From NCBI RefSeq assembly GCF_001269345.1, contig NZ_CXOP01000001.1:310001-374000 (forward strand): 64,000 nt of DNA. The letters are read 5' to 3'. The notes below the pieces were generated by a model. That model saw only the letters and a list, made by a program, of their open reading frames with translations, ran no database searches and was not told the DNA's origin. The position numbers and the translations under genes are program-made. Origin of the DNA: Limnohabitans sp. 2KL-27. GTDB taxonomy: Bacteria; Pseudomonadota; Gammaproteobacteria; Burkholderiales; Burkholderiaceae_C. Shown one piece after another: positions 8,271-19,989 of the stretch (the stretch's first letter is position 1; the number at the start of each line of letters is the position of its first letter).

Positions 8271-8606
8271 ATGAAAGACCTGCCAGCCAAAGCACTCGAA
8301 CAGATTGCCGCCTATTTCCAGGCGCTGTCGGAGCCAACACGCCTGCAAATCCTCAATCTGCTGCGCGATGCCGAGCACAACGTGGGAGAGTTGGCCCAGT
8401 TGTCAGGCTACTCGTCTGCCAACGTGTCGCGCCACCTGTCTTACCTGGCCCAACACGGCATCGTGGCCCGCGAAAGCCGGGGTGCCAGCGTGTTCTACAA
8501 GGTGAGCGACCCCTCCATCTACGCCCTGTGCGATCTGGTCTGCGCCAACATCGCCCGGCAATACGAACAAACCTACAGCGACCGTGCCTTGTTCACGCCG
8601 AGCTGA
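8271..8606 (+). CDS. ArsR-family transcriptional regulator
   Basis: 111 residues with a winged helix-turn-helix (SSANVSRHLSYLAQHGIV near 48-65) and the ArsR beta-wing ESRGASVFYKV. The start at 8271 is chosen over an ATG at 8220 because GGAG precedes it and because the promoter's -10 box at 8202-8207 would leave the earlier start almost leaderless. Two cysteines near the C-terminal helix form CDLVC (residues 87 and 91). The helix-2 cysteine used by sulfide sensors of the BigR/SqrR group is absent (alanine in DAEHN). It is divergent from the efflux operon and probably represses it; the inducer is unknown. Confidence 0.85.
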   Translation: MKDLPAKALEQIAAYFQALSEPTRLQILNLLRDAEHNVGELAQLSGYSSANVSRHLSYLAQHGIVARESRGASVFYKVSDPSIYALCDLVCANIARQYEQTYSDRALFTPS

Positions 8607-8753
8607 AAGTCACGGCCGATCAGGGACTGATGACTTGGGCCCTGCACTAGGCAGCGTCAGCTAAATTCCCTAAATTCCAAGCCTCATCGCAAATCGCTAT
8701 CATGGCGCTCCAACGGCTCCACCATTCACTCAGGGGCCACTCAGGAGTCCTGC

Positions 8754-8999
8754 ATGAGCCGCATCGTGAACGCCGAGAAGAAGAAAAACCTGTGTGCCCG
8801 CCTGGCCCGCATTGAAGGGCAGCTGCGCGGTTTGCAAAAACTCATCGAAGCCGATGCCGATTGCGAAAAAATTGCCCAGCAATTGGCCGCCGCCCGCAAG
8901 GCGCTGGACAAATCCTTTTTCTCCATGGTTGGCTGCATGATCGAGCAAGGCGATCAATCGCCCGAGCACGTGGCAGAAATGCTGACCAAGTTCGCCTGA
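8754..8999 (+). CDS. CsoR/CstR/FrmR-family transcriptional repressor
   Basis: 81 residues, all-helical, with the family signature LARIEGQLRGLQKLIE and a strong AGGAG ribosome site. The family binds GC-tract palindromes and senses copper, nickel, formaldehyde or sulfane sulfur through a conserved cysteine in helix 2. Here that cysteine is present (C37), but the partner positions are not canonical. At +25, where CsoR and FrmR have His, there is methionine 62. At +29, where CsoR and CstR have Cys, there is glycine 66. An extra Cys lies at 61. This suggests neither a copper nor a formaldehyde sensor; sulfur sensing via C37 and C61 is an inference. Candidate operators are at 808-854 and 25021-25043. 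Confidence 0.85.
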   Translation: MSRIVNAEKKKNLCARLARIEGQLRGLQKLIEADADCEKIAQQLAAARKALDKSFFSMVGCMIEQGDQSPEHVAEMLTKFA

Positions 9000-9017
9000 C
9001 ATCCCCAAACAGTCCAC

Positions 9018-9467
9018 TCAGGACTTGAGCACCACCCCATCGGCATCGAGCACTCGGACCTGGATCTGGATGCCCTGCCCCACGCTCTGGGTGACGGTAC
9101 AAAAACTTTCAAACTGGCCCAGCACACGCTCGAGCTGCTCGAGCTTGGCGGCGCTCACACCCAGGTGCAAAGTGGCCACCATCTCCAGCACGCGCATGCG
9201 GCCATCGGCATTGCGCCCCACTTGGGCCTGTACCTCGCAGCGCAAAGGCTCGGGTGCTTGTTTGAATTTGCGCAAGGCAAACAGCAACGAATCGCTCAGG
9301 CAATTGCCCACTGCAGCACACAGCAACTGCACGGGCGACGGCCCCAAGCCCGAGCCCAAGGGCGCGGGCTCGTCGCTGGTCAGTACCGGCATGCTGTCGT
9401 CAAAGCGGATGTCGAAGCGGTAATCGTGCTGCTGGGTCAGCGTGACCGAAATGCTTTTCTCGCCCAT
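9018..9467 (-). CDS. OsmC/Ohr-family protein
   Basis: 149 residues with the OsmC fold pattern: an N-terminal beta strand region (TLTQQHDYRFDIRFD), the mid segment GLGPSPVQLLCAAVGNCLSDSLLFAL carrying the two expected cysteines (in LLCAA and GNCLS), and a C-terminal helix with a third cysteine (FCTVTQ). OsmC proteins reduce organic peroxides or act on persulfides through the paired cysteines. It starts 3 bases after the AhpD-like gene (9471-9824), so the two are translationally linked, consistent with a joint peroxide or sulfane detoxification role. Confidence 0.85.
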   Translation of the reverse strand: MGEKSISVTLTQQHDYRFDIRFDDSMPVLTSDEPAPLGSGLGPSPVQLLCAAVGNCLSDSLLFALRKFKQAPEPLRCEVQAQVGRNADGRMRVLEMVATLHLGVSAAKLEQLERVLGQFESFCTVTQSVGQGIQIQVRVLDADGVVLKS

Positions 9468-9470
9468 GGC

Positions 9471-9824
9471 TCAAGCCTGCGCTGCCTGCAGATCATCCCA
9501 GGCTTTCACGGCTTCTGCGGCATACATCAAAGCGGGGCCACCGCCCATGTACACACAGACCGCCAACATTTCCTCGAGCTCGGCCCGCGTGACCCCGAGT
9601 TTGATCAAGGCTTTGACATGAAAACCGATACAACCCGAGCAGCGTTGCGTCACACCAATGGCCAAAGCCATCAGTTCTTTGTGTTTGGTGCTCAACGCCC
9701 CCTCCGCCATGGCCGCCTGGGCCAATTGGCCAAAGCCTTTCATCGCGTCGGGCTGGCTTTTGCGAAACGGGACCAAGCATTCGTTGATATCTTGCATCAA
9801 ACTGGGGTGGTCAAACGTGCTCAT
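9471..9824 (-). CDS. Carboxymuconolactone decarboxylase/AhpD-like protein
   Basis: 117 residues of the CMD/AhpD fold with the redox motif CSGCIGFH (CxxC plus following His) and the family segment LSTKHKELMALAIGVTQR. AhpD-like proteins act as disulfide reductases or peroxidases. AGGTAAGTCCC precedes the ATG. It pairs with the OsmC gene downstream. Upstream, at about 9889-9903, the minus strand reads CTTATATAAGG, a plausible -10 region. The natural substrate is not known. Confidence 0.85.
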   Translation of the reverse strand: MSTFDHPSLMQDINECLVPFRKSQPDAMKGFGQLAQAAMAEGALSTKHKELMALAIGVTQRCSGCIGFHVKALIKLGVTRAELEEMLAVCVYMGGGPALMYAAEAVKAWDDLQAAQA

Positions 9825-9945
9825 GGGACTTACCTTTCTGATGGTGACGACAAACTGAAACCAGGCCCGGTGTGCTGGGATGCACCCAAAGGCCTTATAT
9901 AAGTATCAGTTTATGTCTGCCACTGAAATCCCGATTTGCTTTACA

Positions 9946-10377
9946 TCAAGATTTGGGCGGCCCAACCAGATCTTGTGGTTTGACCATGGGCCAGCCGCGT
10001 TTGGCCCACTCGCTCATGCCGCCGTTGACATAGCGGATGTTGGTAAAGCCTTGCTCTTTCAGTGCCTCGGTCACGGCACGCGAGCGGTTTTGGGTGTTGC
10101 AGATCAACAAAACCGGTTGATCGGCTTGCTTGGGAATCTCGGCCACGCGCTGCGCCACCTGGCTCATGGGCAGCAAGACCACGCCCTGCGCTACGCCCGT
10201 GGCGTGCTCTTGGGACTCGCGGATGTCAATCATCAACACCTTGCCCGCCTCGTGCTCGGCACGGGCTTGCTCCAAGGTCACATTGGGCAGTGGTGCCTCG
10301 GGGCTACAGGCGGATAAACCGAGCACAAAAACCAAAAACAAGCCCACAGGAACAGAAAAATGACGGAAAACAATCAT
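9946..10377 (-). CDS. Rhodanese-like lipoprotein
   Basis: 143 residues. A signal peptide ends in the lipobox LSAC, and one rhodanese domain follows with DIRESQEH, the active loop CNTQNRS and the NGGMSEW signature. It is expected to face the periplasm as a membrane-anchored sulfurtransferase. The start at 10377 has GAGGTATCTTTTG upstream and is preferred over an earlier in-frame start. It is divergent from the methyltransferase gene at 10474. Acting on periplasmic sulfane sulfur is inference from domain and location. Confidence 0.85.
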   Translation of the reverse strand: MIVFRHFSVPVGLFLVFVLGLSACSPEAPLPNVTLEQARAEHEAGKVLMIDIRESQEHATGVAQGVVLLPMSQVAQRVAEIPKQADQPVLLICNTQNRSRAVTEALKEQGFTNIRYVNGGMSEWAKRGWPMVKPQDLVGPPKS

Positions 10378-10473
10378 CAAAAGATACCTCAAGCAAATCA
10401 ATAAGCAACAACCAATATACTGAATCTAACGCACAGCGTCACTTGACCTTAACCAAACCCGTTTGGAATTCAC

Positions 10474-11097
10474 ATGAGCACCTTTCAAAACCCCCAGCAA
10501 ACTTGGAACCAACGCTTTGCCGCCGAGCACTACGTGTTTGGCGAAGCGCCCAACGCCTATTTGCAATCACAAGCGGCGCACCTGTCTCCCGGCAACGCGC
10601 TGGCCGTGGCCGATGGCGAGGGGCGCAACGGCGTGTGGCTGGCCCAGCAAGGCCTGCAGGTCGATGCCTTTGATTTTTCGGACAACGCCATCCGCAAAGC
10701 CTGCGCCTTGGCGCAAAGCCGCCAAGTGACCGTGCATTTTGTCTGCAGCGACTGGCAGTCGTTTGACTGGCGGCCTGCGCACTACGACAACGTCGTGGGC
10801 ATCTTTTTTCAGTTCGCCACACCCGAGGAGCGCGGCCCCCTGTTTGCGCGCATGCTGGCCAGCCTCAAGCCCGGCGGCACCCTGGTCATCCAGGGTTACA
10901 CGCCGCGTCAACTGGACTTCAACACAGGTGGCCCCGGCAAATTGGCGCACCTGTACGACGAAACATTGATGCTGGATGCCTTTGGCGAGCTGGACATCCT
11001 GGACCTGCGCACCTACGAGGCCGAGATCACCGAGGGCACAGGCCACCAAGGCATGTCGGGCCTGCTGGGTCTGACGGCTCGCAAGCCCTTAGGCTGA
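10474..11097 (+). CDS. Class I SAM-dependent methyltransferase
   Basis: 207 residues with a Rossmann-type SAM site. Motif I is degenerate (VADGEGRNGVWLA, near 45-57), followed by the acidic loop VDAFDFSDNAI and the motif IV region NVVGIFFQF. The layout resembles TehB and thiol/thiopurine-type small-molecule methyltransferases. It starts after a short palindrome, CCAAAC-CC-GTTTGG (10453-10466), which could be an operator. Its 3' end overlaps the convergent Rrf2 gene by 85 bases. Its position among rhodanese and OsmC genes suggests methylation of a sulfur or metalloid species, which is only a guess. Confidence 0.8.
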   Translation: MSTFQNPQQTWNQRFAAEHYVFGEAPNAYLQSQAAHLSPGNALAVADGEGRNGVWLAQQGLQVDAFDFSDNAIRKACALAQSRQVTVHFVCSDWQSFDWRPAHYDNVVGIFFQFATPEERGPLFARMLASLKPGGTLVIQGYTPRQLDFNTGGPGKLAHLYDETLMLDAFGELDILDLRTYEAEITEGTGHQGMSGLLGLTARKPLG

Positions 11098-11510
11098 TCA
11101 ACAGGCCTGCTGCACTTGGCGTCATATAGCCTTTGAGCACCCAACAATTGGCGCAGGCTGATATTCTGAAGTTCTTGTTGGATTTTTTGGTTCAACTGCT
11201 GCCATAAGCGATCATTGACCAGAAAATCCTGCGCCTGGCTCGTGCTTGGTTCTGCCGGCTCCATGGCCTCAACAATGTCGGCCAAGCTGATTTTTTCTGA
11301 CGCAATGGCCAGGCAATAGCCACCGCCGGGGCCACGTGTGCTTTCCACCAAATGAGATCGGCGCAACTTGCTGAAAACCTGCTCCAGCCGCGTGGTCGAT
11401 AGGTCGTGCCGTGACTGGATGGCAGCCAAAGACACAGGGCCCTTGTGCTCGTGCAGACCCACCTCCATCAAGACGGTCACAGCCAACTGGCTGTCTTTGC
11501 TCATCCGCAT
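11013..11510 (-). CDS. Rrf2-family transcriptional regulator
   Basis: 165 residues. The N-terminal winged helix (MRMSKDSQLAVTVLMEVG, then STTRLEQVFSKLRRSHLV and RGPGGGYCLA) matches IscR/NsrR/RsrR-type regulators. The three-cysteine iron-sulfur cluster motif of IscR is missing, so it either lacks a cluster or uses other ligands. The C-terminal 30 residues are unusual and overlap the convergent methyltransferase gene, which suggests the true reading frame may have been extended. ATG 11510 is chosen because it aligns with the usual MRxS/T start. Targets unknown. Confidence 0.75.
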   Translation of the reverse strand: MRMSKDSQLAVTVLMEVGLHEHKGPVSLAAIQSRHDLSTTRLEQVFSKLRRSHLVESTRGPGGGYCLAIASEKISLADIVEAMEPAEPSTSQAQDFLVNDRLWQQLNQKIQQELQNISLRQLLGAQRLYDAKCSRPVDQPKGLRAVRPSRPDMPWWPVPSVISAS

Positions 11511-11620
11511 CACAAGCCGCCTTGTGTCGTCGCAAAACAGTTTGTCTTGTTGGGCAGCAGCTCTACTATCTCACCAGTACCCATGAATGATCTCCTGTTC
11601 TTGGGGGATGGGGTCACTGA

Positions 11621-11650
11621 AAAAAAGGGGACTCCTTTGACAGAGTCCCC
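11621..11650 (-). terminator. Terminator of the cbbYEFPTZGKA operon
   Basis: A perfect 8-base stem, GGGGACTC / GAGTCCCC (11627-11634 and 11643-11650), is preceded on the plus strand by AAAAAA (11621-11626), giving a T tract after the hairpin on the minus strand. It lies about 85 bases beyond the fba stop codon. Confidence 0.85.
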
Positions 11651-11733
11651 CAATCAGGATGTGTGTACCAAACACAACCTAAACCACAATCCCTCAACAA
11701 TATAAGAAATCACTTCATTCGCCTTGATCTGCC

Positions 11734-12774
11734 TCAATTCGTATAACGAGCTGCCATGGCGTCAAGGCTAAGAGGACGGATATTTTGAGCTTGGCCGGCG
11801 CAACCAAAAGCTTCAAAACGGGCCTTCACAATGCCCGCTGCCGCCTTTTTCGCAGCCACCAAGGCTTTGCGTGGATCAAACTCTGAGGGTTGCTGAGCAA
11901 ACAACTGGCGCATGGCACCGGTCATGGCCAAGCGGATGTCGGTATCGATGTTGACCTTGCGCACACCGCTTTGGATGCCGCGCACGATCTCTTCAACCGG
12001 CACGCCATAGGTTTCCTTGATGTCGCCGCCGTATTGGCGAATGATCTGCAACCACTCTTGCGGCACGCTGGAGCTGCCGTGCATCACCAAATGCGTGTTG
12101 GGAATGGCGGCATGGATGGCGGCAATGCGGTCCATGGCCAAGATGTCGCCTGTGGGCGGACGGGTGAACTTGTAGGCACCGTGACTGGTGCCAATGGCAA
12201 TGGCCAGGGCGTCCACACCGGTTTGGGCCACAAAGTCCTTGGCCTGCACGGGGTCGGTTAGCATCTGATCGTGGCTGAGTTTGCCTTCGGCACCCACGCC
12301 GTCTTCTTCGCCCGCTTCGCCAGTTTCCAGAGAGCCCAGGCAGCCCAATTCACCCTCGACCGACACGCCCACGGCGTGAGCCATCTCGCAGACCTTTTGC
12401 GTCACGCCCACGTTGTACTCGTAGCTGGCGGGCGTCTTGGCGTCGGCCATGAGCGAGCCGTCCATCATCACGCTCGAAAAGCCCGAACGGATGGACTGCT
12501 GGCACTGCGCGGGCGTGGCGCCGTGGTCTTGGTGCAAAACCACCGGAATGTCGGGGTGTGTTTCGATGGCGGCCAGCACCAAATGGCGCAAATACGCCTC
12601 GCCCGCGTATTTGCGGGCCCCGGCCGAAGCTTGCAAGATGACCGGGCTGTCGGTGGCTTGCGCCGCCTCCATGATGGCCTGCACTTGTTCGAGGTTGTTG
12701 ACGTTGAAAGCGGGAATGCCGTAGCCGAATTCGGCCGCGTGGTCGAGGACCTGGCGCAATGAAACCAATGCCAT
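11734..12774 (-). CDS. cbbA: Class II fructose-bisphosphate aldolase
   Basis: 346 residues, class II (zinc) aldolase of the Calvin-cycle subtype. The zinc-site region VVLHQDHGA and the [11 protein letters not shown] and MHGSSSVP segments are present. It condenses glyceraldehyde 3-phosphate with dihydroxyacetone phosphate to fructose 1,6-bisphosphate (and probably erythrose 4-phosphate to sedoheptulose bisphosphate) in the Calvin cycle. It is the last gene of the minus-strand cbb regeneration block, 38 bases after cbbK, with AAGGAG before its ATG and a strong terminator downstream. Confidence 0.95.
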   Translation of the reverse strand: MALVSLRQVLDHAAEFGYGIPAFNVNNLEQVQAIMEAAQATDSPVILQASAGARKYAGEAYLRHLVLAAIETHPDIPVVLHQDHGATPAQCQQSIRSGFSSVMMDGSLMADAKTPASYEYNVGVTQKVCEMAHAVGVSVEGELGCLGSLETGEAGEEDGVGAEGKLSHDQMLTDPVQAKDFVAQTGVDALAIAIGTSHGAYKFTRPPTGDILAMDRIAAIHAAIPNTHLVMHGSSSVPQEWLQIIRQYGGDIKETYGVPVEEIVRGIQSGVRKVNIDTDIRLAMTGAMRQLFAQQPSEFDPRKALVAAKKAAAGIVKARFEAFGCAGQAQNIRPLSLDAMAARYTN

Positions 12775-12812
12775 GAGAGGGCTCCTTGAGAAATAAAAAA
12801 GATGAAAAGAGG

Positions 12813-15040
<2,228 letters not shown>

Positions 15041-15079
15041 TCAAACAGTGAATTTTTGGTGCGTGTGGCACAGGCCCAC

Positions 15080-15745
15080 TTACAACAGCGCCGAAAAATC
15101 CTCGATCACGCGGTCGGGCGAACAGGCGTGCACCGACTCGCCCATGTTGTAGCCATAAGGTAGCAACCAGACCGGCACACCTGCGTTGCGGGCGGTGGCT
15201 GCGTCGATCGACGAATCCCCCACAAAAAGCGCTTGGGTGGCCTTCAGGTCCCAACGCTTCAAGCAGTCCACCACGCTGGTGGGGTCGGGTTTTTTGACCG
15301 GAAAGGAGTCGCCACTGACCACCACGTCGAAAGCCTCATGAAGCCCGTGCACGCGCAGCACGGTGTCGGTATAACGGCTTTCCTTGTTGGTCACCACCGC
15401 CAGCTTGCAGCCGCGCGCGCGCAGCGCTGCGAGGACTTCACGCACCTGTGGATACAAGCTACTGCGTGTGCCGCAACGGTCTTGGTAATAGCGATCAAAA
15501 ATCGGCAGCGCCTGCTTCAAATCGGCCCCTTGCCGGACCGCGGCCACAGGGGTCTGGGTGACGCTGGCCAGCGCCTGGATCAGCAGCTCTTTGGTACCGT
15601 GACCGATCCAGTCGTTGACTTGTTGCTGCGACACCTCGGGCCAATCGAAATAGCGCAAGGTGTCGTTCACTGAATCAGCAATTTCGGGCGCGGTTTCGAC
15701 CAAGGTGCCGTCGAGGTCAAAGAAATAGGCTTGTGGTGTTGGCAT
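15080..15745 (-). CDS. cbbZ: Phosphoglycolate phosphatase (HAD family)
   Basis: 221 residues with HAD motif I FFDLDGTLVETAP, motif II VVTNKES, the conserved lysine in PVKKPDPT and motif IV FVGDSSID. In this operon it is most likely the CbbZ/Gph enzyme that removes 2-phosphoglycolate, the product of the RuBisCO oxygenase side reaction. It lies between cbbG and cbbT, the same position as in other cbb operons. Confidence 0.92.
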   Translation of the reverse strand: MPTPQAYFFDLDGTLVETAPEIADSVNDTLRYFDWPEVSQQQVNDWIGHGTKELLIQALASVTQTPVAAVRQGADLKQALPIFDRYYQDRCGTRSSLYPQVREVLAALRARGCKLAVVTNKESRYTDTVLRVHGLHEAFDVVVSGDSFPVKKPDPTSVVDCLKRWDLKATQALFVGDSSIDAATARNAGVPVWLLPYGYNMGESVHACSPDRVIEDFSALL

Positions 15746-15775
15746 TTTTTTCGGGCTTTGTAACGGGCTCGCGGC

Positions 15776-17881
15776 TCAATTGTCCGAAGGCACGATTTGT
15801 GCAGGCAAGGTGTCCGCTTGGCGGTGGGTGTGGCGATGCACCAAGGTGCGTACCGCTTCACACACACGCTCGCTGGTGATACCAAAGTGCGCGTACAAAG
15901 CGGGTGCTGGGGCCGATTCACCAAAGCTGGCGATGCCGATCACCATGCCCGTGCGGCCCACGTATTTGCGCCAGAAGTCGGGGTGAGCGGCTTCCACTGC
16001 CACGGTGGGCAAACCCAGCGGCAAGACCATGTCCTGGTAGGCCTCGCTTTGCCGGTCAAACACATTGGTACAAGGCATGGACACCACCCGTGTGGCCACA
16101 CCTTGCGTAGCCAGTTCTGCTTGCGCTTTCAAGGCCAAAGAGGTCTCGGAACCTGTGGCCACGATGATGGCTTGGGCACCTGGCATGTCGCTCAGGATGT
16201 AACCGCCCTGGCGCACCTTGGCCGCATCGGCGGTATCGGTCAGCAGCTGTGGCAGATTCTGGCGCGACAGCGCCAAAGCGCTGGGGCCATCGCGGCGCTC
16301 CACCGCACAGGCCCAGGCCACGGCGGTTTCCAAGCCATCGGCGGGACGCCACACATCCAGCCCCGGGATGATGCGCAAGCTGGGCACATGCTCCACGCTT
16401 TGGTGCGTGGGGCCGTCTTCACCCAAGCCAATTGAGTCGTGCGTGAAGACATGGATCACGCGCTTTTTCATGAGCGCTGCCATGCGAATGGCATTGCGCG
16501 AATAGTCCGAGAACGTCAGGAAGGTGCCGCCATAAGGGATGTAACCCCCATGCAGCGCCATGCCGTTCATGATGGCGGCCATGCCAAATTCGCGCACGCC
16601 GTACGAGAGGTGGTTGCCCCAGGTGTCGCGGCCGGCTTTGGTACAGGTCTTGAAGTTGGTCAGGTTGGAGCCCGTCAGGTCGGCGCTGCCGCCAAAAAAC
16701 TCGGGCAACAAAGGGGCCAACACATCGAGCGCATTCTGGCTGGCTTTGCGGGTGGCCACCGCATCGGGCTTGGCCACGATGGCAGCCAGGGCCTTTTCCA
16801 GACCCTGTGCGTAGGCCTCGCTCAAGTCGCCTTTCATACGGCGCTCAAACTCAGCCGCCTCTTGCGGGTAGCGGCTTTGGTAGGCGGCAAAGCGTTCGCG
16901 CCATTGGCTCTCGGCCTTCGACCCAATCTCGCGGGCATCCCAAGCACTGGCCACATCGGCTGGCACTTCAAAGGGGGCATAGGGCCAGTTCAGCGCTTCG
17001 CGGGTGGCGGCAATTTCGGCAGCGCCCAGCGCTGCGCCGTGCACATCGTGGGTGCCCGCCTTGTTGGGTGAGCCCATGCCGATCACGGTTTGGCAGCAGA
17101 TCAGTGTGGGTTTGCCATTCGCACTTTGGGCTTGCGCCTTGGCCGCTTCGATGGCGGCGTTCACCGCTTGCGGGTCATGGCCATCCACCTTAGCGATCAC
17201 GTTCCAGCCGTAGGCTTCAAAGCGCTTGGGCGTGTCGTCGGTGAACCAGCCTTCCACATGGCCATCGATCGAGATGCCATTGTCGTCGTACAGCGCCACC
17301 AGTTTGGACAAGCGCAAGGTACCCGCCAGCGAACAAGCCTCGTGGCTGATGCCTTCCATCAGGCAGCCATCGCCTAAAAACACATAGGTCATGTGGTCCA
17401 CGATGTCCAGGCGCTGACCGTCTTCTTCCCGATTGAATTCATCGGCCAACATCTTTTCGGCCAGTGCCATGCCCACTGCGTTGGTGATGCCCTGACCTAA
17501 GGGGCCCGTGGTGGTTTCCACGCCAGGCGTGATGTCCACTTCCGGGTGGCCCGGGGTTTTGCTGTGCAGTTGGCGGAACTTTTTCAACTCTTCCAAAGGC
17601 AGGTCGTAACCCGTCAGGTGCAGCAAGGCGTAGATCAGCATCGAGCCGTGGCCGTTGGACAATACAAAACGGTCACGGTCAGCCCAATGCGGGTTGAGTG
17701 GGTTGTGTTTAAGGTGGCGGCTCCACAGCACTTCGGCAATGTCGGCCATACCCATGGGGGCACCAGGGTGGCCAGACTTGGCCGCCTCGACGGCGTCAAC
17801 GGCCAGCATGCGCACAGCGTTGGCCATGCGAAAAGCCATATCTGGGCTGGGGTGGGCGGATGTCTTGATAGAGGTTTTCAT
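15776..17881 (-). CDS. cbbT: Transketolase
   Basis: 701 residues, full length. The thiamine diphosphate motif is clear ([18 protein letters not shown] ... DDNGISIDG), along with [12 protein letters not shown] near the N terminus and the [14 protein letters not shown] substrate loop. It moves two-carbon units during regeneration of ribulose 5-phosphate. The start at 17881, with GGAGGAATAAGCCC upstream, is preferred to a longer frame that would run into prkB. Gap of about 30 bases to cbbZ. Confidence 0.96.
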   Translation of the reverse strand: MKTSIKTSAHPSPDMAFRMANAVRMLAVDAVEAAKSGHPGAPMGMADIAEVLWSRHLKHNPLNPHWADRDRFVLSNGHGSMLIYALLHLTGYDLPLEELKKFRQLHSKTPGHPEVDITPGVETTTGPLGQGITNAVGMALAEKMLADEFNREEDGQRLDIVDHMTYVFLGDGCLMEGISHEACSLAGTLRLSKLVALYDDNGISIDGHVEGWFTDDTPKRFEAYGWNVIAKVDGHDPQAVNAAIEAAKAQAQSANGKPTLICCQTVIGMGSPNKAGTHDVHGAALGAAEIAATREALNWPYAPFEVPADVASAWDAREIGSKAESQWRERFAAYQSRYPQEAAEFERRMKGDLSEAYAQGLEKALAAIVAKPDAVATRKASQNALDVLAPLLPEFFGGSADLTGSNLTNFKTCTKAGRDTWGNHLSYGVREFGMAAIMNGMALHGGYIPYGGTFLTFSDYSRNAIRMAALMKKRVIHVFTHDSIGLGEDGPTHQSVEHVPSLRIIPGLDVWRPADGLETAVAWACAVERRDGPSALALSRQNLPQLLTDTADAAKVRQGGYILSDMPGAQAIIVATGSETSLALKAQAELATQGVATRVVSMPCTNVFDRQSEAYQDMVLPLGLPTVAVEAAHPDFWRKYVGRTGMVIGIASFGESAPAPALYAHFGITSERVCEAVRTLVHRHTHRQADTLPAQIVPSDN

Positions 17882-17898
17882 GGGCTTATTCCTCCGCT

Positions 17899-18783
17899 TC
17901 AAGCCTGGCCCAGAGCGCGTTTTCGGCGCTCCATCATTCGCCACACGAAAGGTGTGAAGATCAGCTGCATGGCGATTTCCATCTTGCCACCGGGCACCAC
18001 AATGGTGTTGGCACGGCTCATCCAGGAGTCGTTGATCATGTTGAGCAAGTAGGGAAAGTCGATACCTTTGGGGTTAGCAAAACGGATCACCACCACGCTT
18101 TCATCGGCCGACGGAATGTCACGCGAGATGAAGGGGTTAGAGGTGTCGACCAAGGGCACTCGCTGGAAGTTGACATGCGTGTGCTCGAACTGCGGCACGA
18201 TGTAGTTCACATAGTCGGGCATGCGGCGCAAGATGGTGTCGGTGACCGCCTCGGTGCTGTAACCACGCTGGTGCTTGTCGCGCCACAGTTTCTGAATCCA
18301 TTCCAAGTTGATGACGGGCACCACACCCACGCGCAAATCGGGGTGCTGCGCGATGTTGTGCTCGGGCGTGACCACAGCGCCGTGCAAGCCTTCGTAAAAC
18401 AGCATGTCCGTATCGTTCGGCAGGTCTTCCCAGGGTGTGAAGGTGCCGGGCTCTTGTTGGTACGGTGCGGCCTCTTCGGCGTTGTGCAGGTATTTGCGTG
18501 ATTTGCCTTGGCCCGTGGCACCGTAGGTGCGAAACAGGTTTTCAATCTCACCAAACAAGTTGTTCTCGGCGCTGAAGTGGCTGAAATGTTTGTTGCCCTC
18601 TTTTTCTGCATCCGCGCCACGTTGCTTCATCTCTTTGCGGTCAAAGCGGTGAAAGCTGTCGCCTTCGATGATGGCCGCCTTCACACCTTCGCGGCGAAAG
18701 ATGTTGGAAAACGTGCGTGTCACCGTCGAGGTGCCTGCGCCCGAAGAACCGGTGATGGCGATGATGGGGTGGCGTTCAGACAT
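17899..18783 (-). CDS. cbbP: Phosphoribulokinase (bacterial class I type)
   Basis: 294 residues, the length of the proteobacterial octameric enzyme. It opens [20 protein letters not shown], where GSSGAGTST is the P-loop, and keeps [10 protein letters not shown] and YEGLHGAVV. It makes ribulose 1,5-bisphosphate from ribulose 5-phosphate and ATP, a reaction unique to the Calvin cycle. AAGGAGATCCCC precedes the ATG. It lies between cbbF and cbbT. Confidence 0.97.
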   Translation of the reverse strand: MSERHPIIAITGSSGAGTSTVTRTFSNIFRREGVKAAIIEGDSFHRFDRKEMKQRGADAEKEGNKHFSHFSAENNLFGEIENLFRTYGATGQGKSRKYLHNAEEAAPYQQEPGTFTPWEDLPNDTDMLFYEGLHGAVVTPEHNIAQHPDLRVGVVPVINLEWIQKLWRDKHQRGYSTEAVTDTILRRMPDYVNYIVPQFEHTHVNFQRVPLVDTSNPFISRDIPSADESVVVIRFANPKGIDFPYLLNMINDSWMSRANTIVVPGGKMEIAMQLIFTPFVWRMMERRKRALGQA

Positions 18784-18833
18784 GGGGATCTCCTTGTTGT
18801 TTTGTCTATCGTTTTGAAATCAGGTTCATTCCC

Positions 18834-19931
18834 TCAATCGCGGAACAGGCTGCGCTCTGCAAACAGGGGGGCAAAGCTGTCTTGCTTGGCAGGTTCGGCG
18901 TGGTATCGCTCGATGCGCTCGACTTCGTTTTTGGAGCCAAACACCAAGCCAATGCGCTGGTGCAAGCTGGTGGGCTGAACACTCAGCATGGGCACCTGGC
19001 CCGTACTGGCACGGCCACCGGCTTGTTCCATGATGAAGCCCACCGGGTTGGCTTCGTACAGCAGGCGCAAACGGCCGGGCTTGCTCGGGTCTTTGGTATC
19101 CCGGGGGTACATGAAAACGCCGCCACGCATCAAAATGCGATGCGCTTCGGCCACCATGGAAGCAATCCAACGCATGTTGAAGTCCTTGCCACGCGGGCCG
19201 GTTTTGCCGGCCAGGCACTCGTCCACATAGCGCTTGACCGGGGCTTCCCAAAAGCGGCTGTTGGAGGCGTTGATGGCGAATTCCTGGGTGTCTTCGGGCA
19301 CGCGCAATTCCGGGTGGGTCAGCATGAACTCGCCCATCACCGGGTCGAGTGTGAAACCAGCCACGCCATTGCCCACGCTCAGCACCAGCATGGTGGTGGG
19401 GCCGTACAGCGCGTATCCTGCGGCCACTTGGGCGGCGCCCGGCTGGAAGAAATCGGCCTCGGTCAAAGGCCCACCTTCTGCGGTGGCGTCAGGCGCACGC
19501 AGCACACTGAAAATGCTGCCCACCGACACGTTCACGTCAATGTTGCTGGAGCCATCCAGCGGGTCAAACACCAGCAGGTATTTTCCACGGGGGTGTTGCG
19601 GTGGAATGTCGTAGGGCAAGTCCATCTCTTCAGACGCCATGCCCGCCAAATGACCACCCCACTCGTTCATGCGGATGAACAACTCGTTGCTCACCACGTC
19701 CAGCTTTTTCTGGGTCTCACCTTGCACGTTGATGCTGCCACCTGCATCGGCCGCGTGGTTGCCGTACATGTCGGCCAAAGCGCCATAGGCGACCGATTTG
19801 GCGATGGCTTTGCAGGCCATGGCCACATCCAAAATCAAAGCATTGAAGTCACCACTGGCATCGGGAAAACGGCGACGCTCTTCGATCAGGTACTGCGTCA
19901 AGGTGGGCGTGGTGCGGGGGCTCAAGGACAT
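18834..19931 (-). CDS. cbbF: Fructose-1,6-bisphosphatase class I
   Basis: 365 residues with the metal-binding signature [14 protein letters not shown] (near 125-138) and the substrate segment [16 protein letters not shown]. It hydrolyses fructose 1,6-bisphosphate (and probably sedoheptulose bisphosphate) in the Calvin cycle. The ribosome site is weak. It is the third gene of the cbbYEFPTZGKA operon. Confidence 0.96.
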   Translation of the reverse strand: MSLSPRTTPTLTQYLIEERRRFPDASGDFNALILDVAMACKAIAKSVAYGALADMYGNHAADAGGSINVQGETQKKLDVVSNELFIRMNEWGGHLAGMASEEMDLPYDIPPQHPRGKYLLVFDPLDGSSNIDVNVSVGSIFSVLRAPDATAEGGPLTEADFFQPGAAQVAAGYALYGPTTMLVLSVGNGVAGFTLDPVMGEFMLTHPELRVPEDTQEFAINASNSRFWEAPVKRYVDECLAGKTGPRGKDFNMRWIASMVAEAHRILMRGGVFMYPRDTKDPSKPGRLRLLYEANPVGFIMEQAGGRASTGQVPMLSVQPTSLHQRIGLVFGSKNEVERIERYHAEPAKQDSFAPLFAERSLFRD

Positions 19932-19989
19932 GGGGCAAACACTCTCTGAAGTTTTAAAAATTCGGGAATTCGGCAGTTCTTAATTTGGC

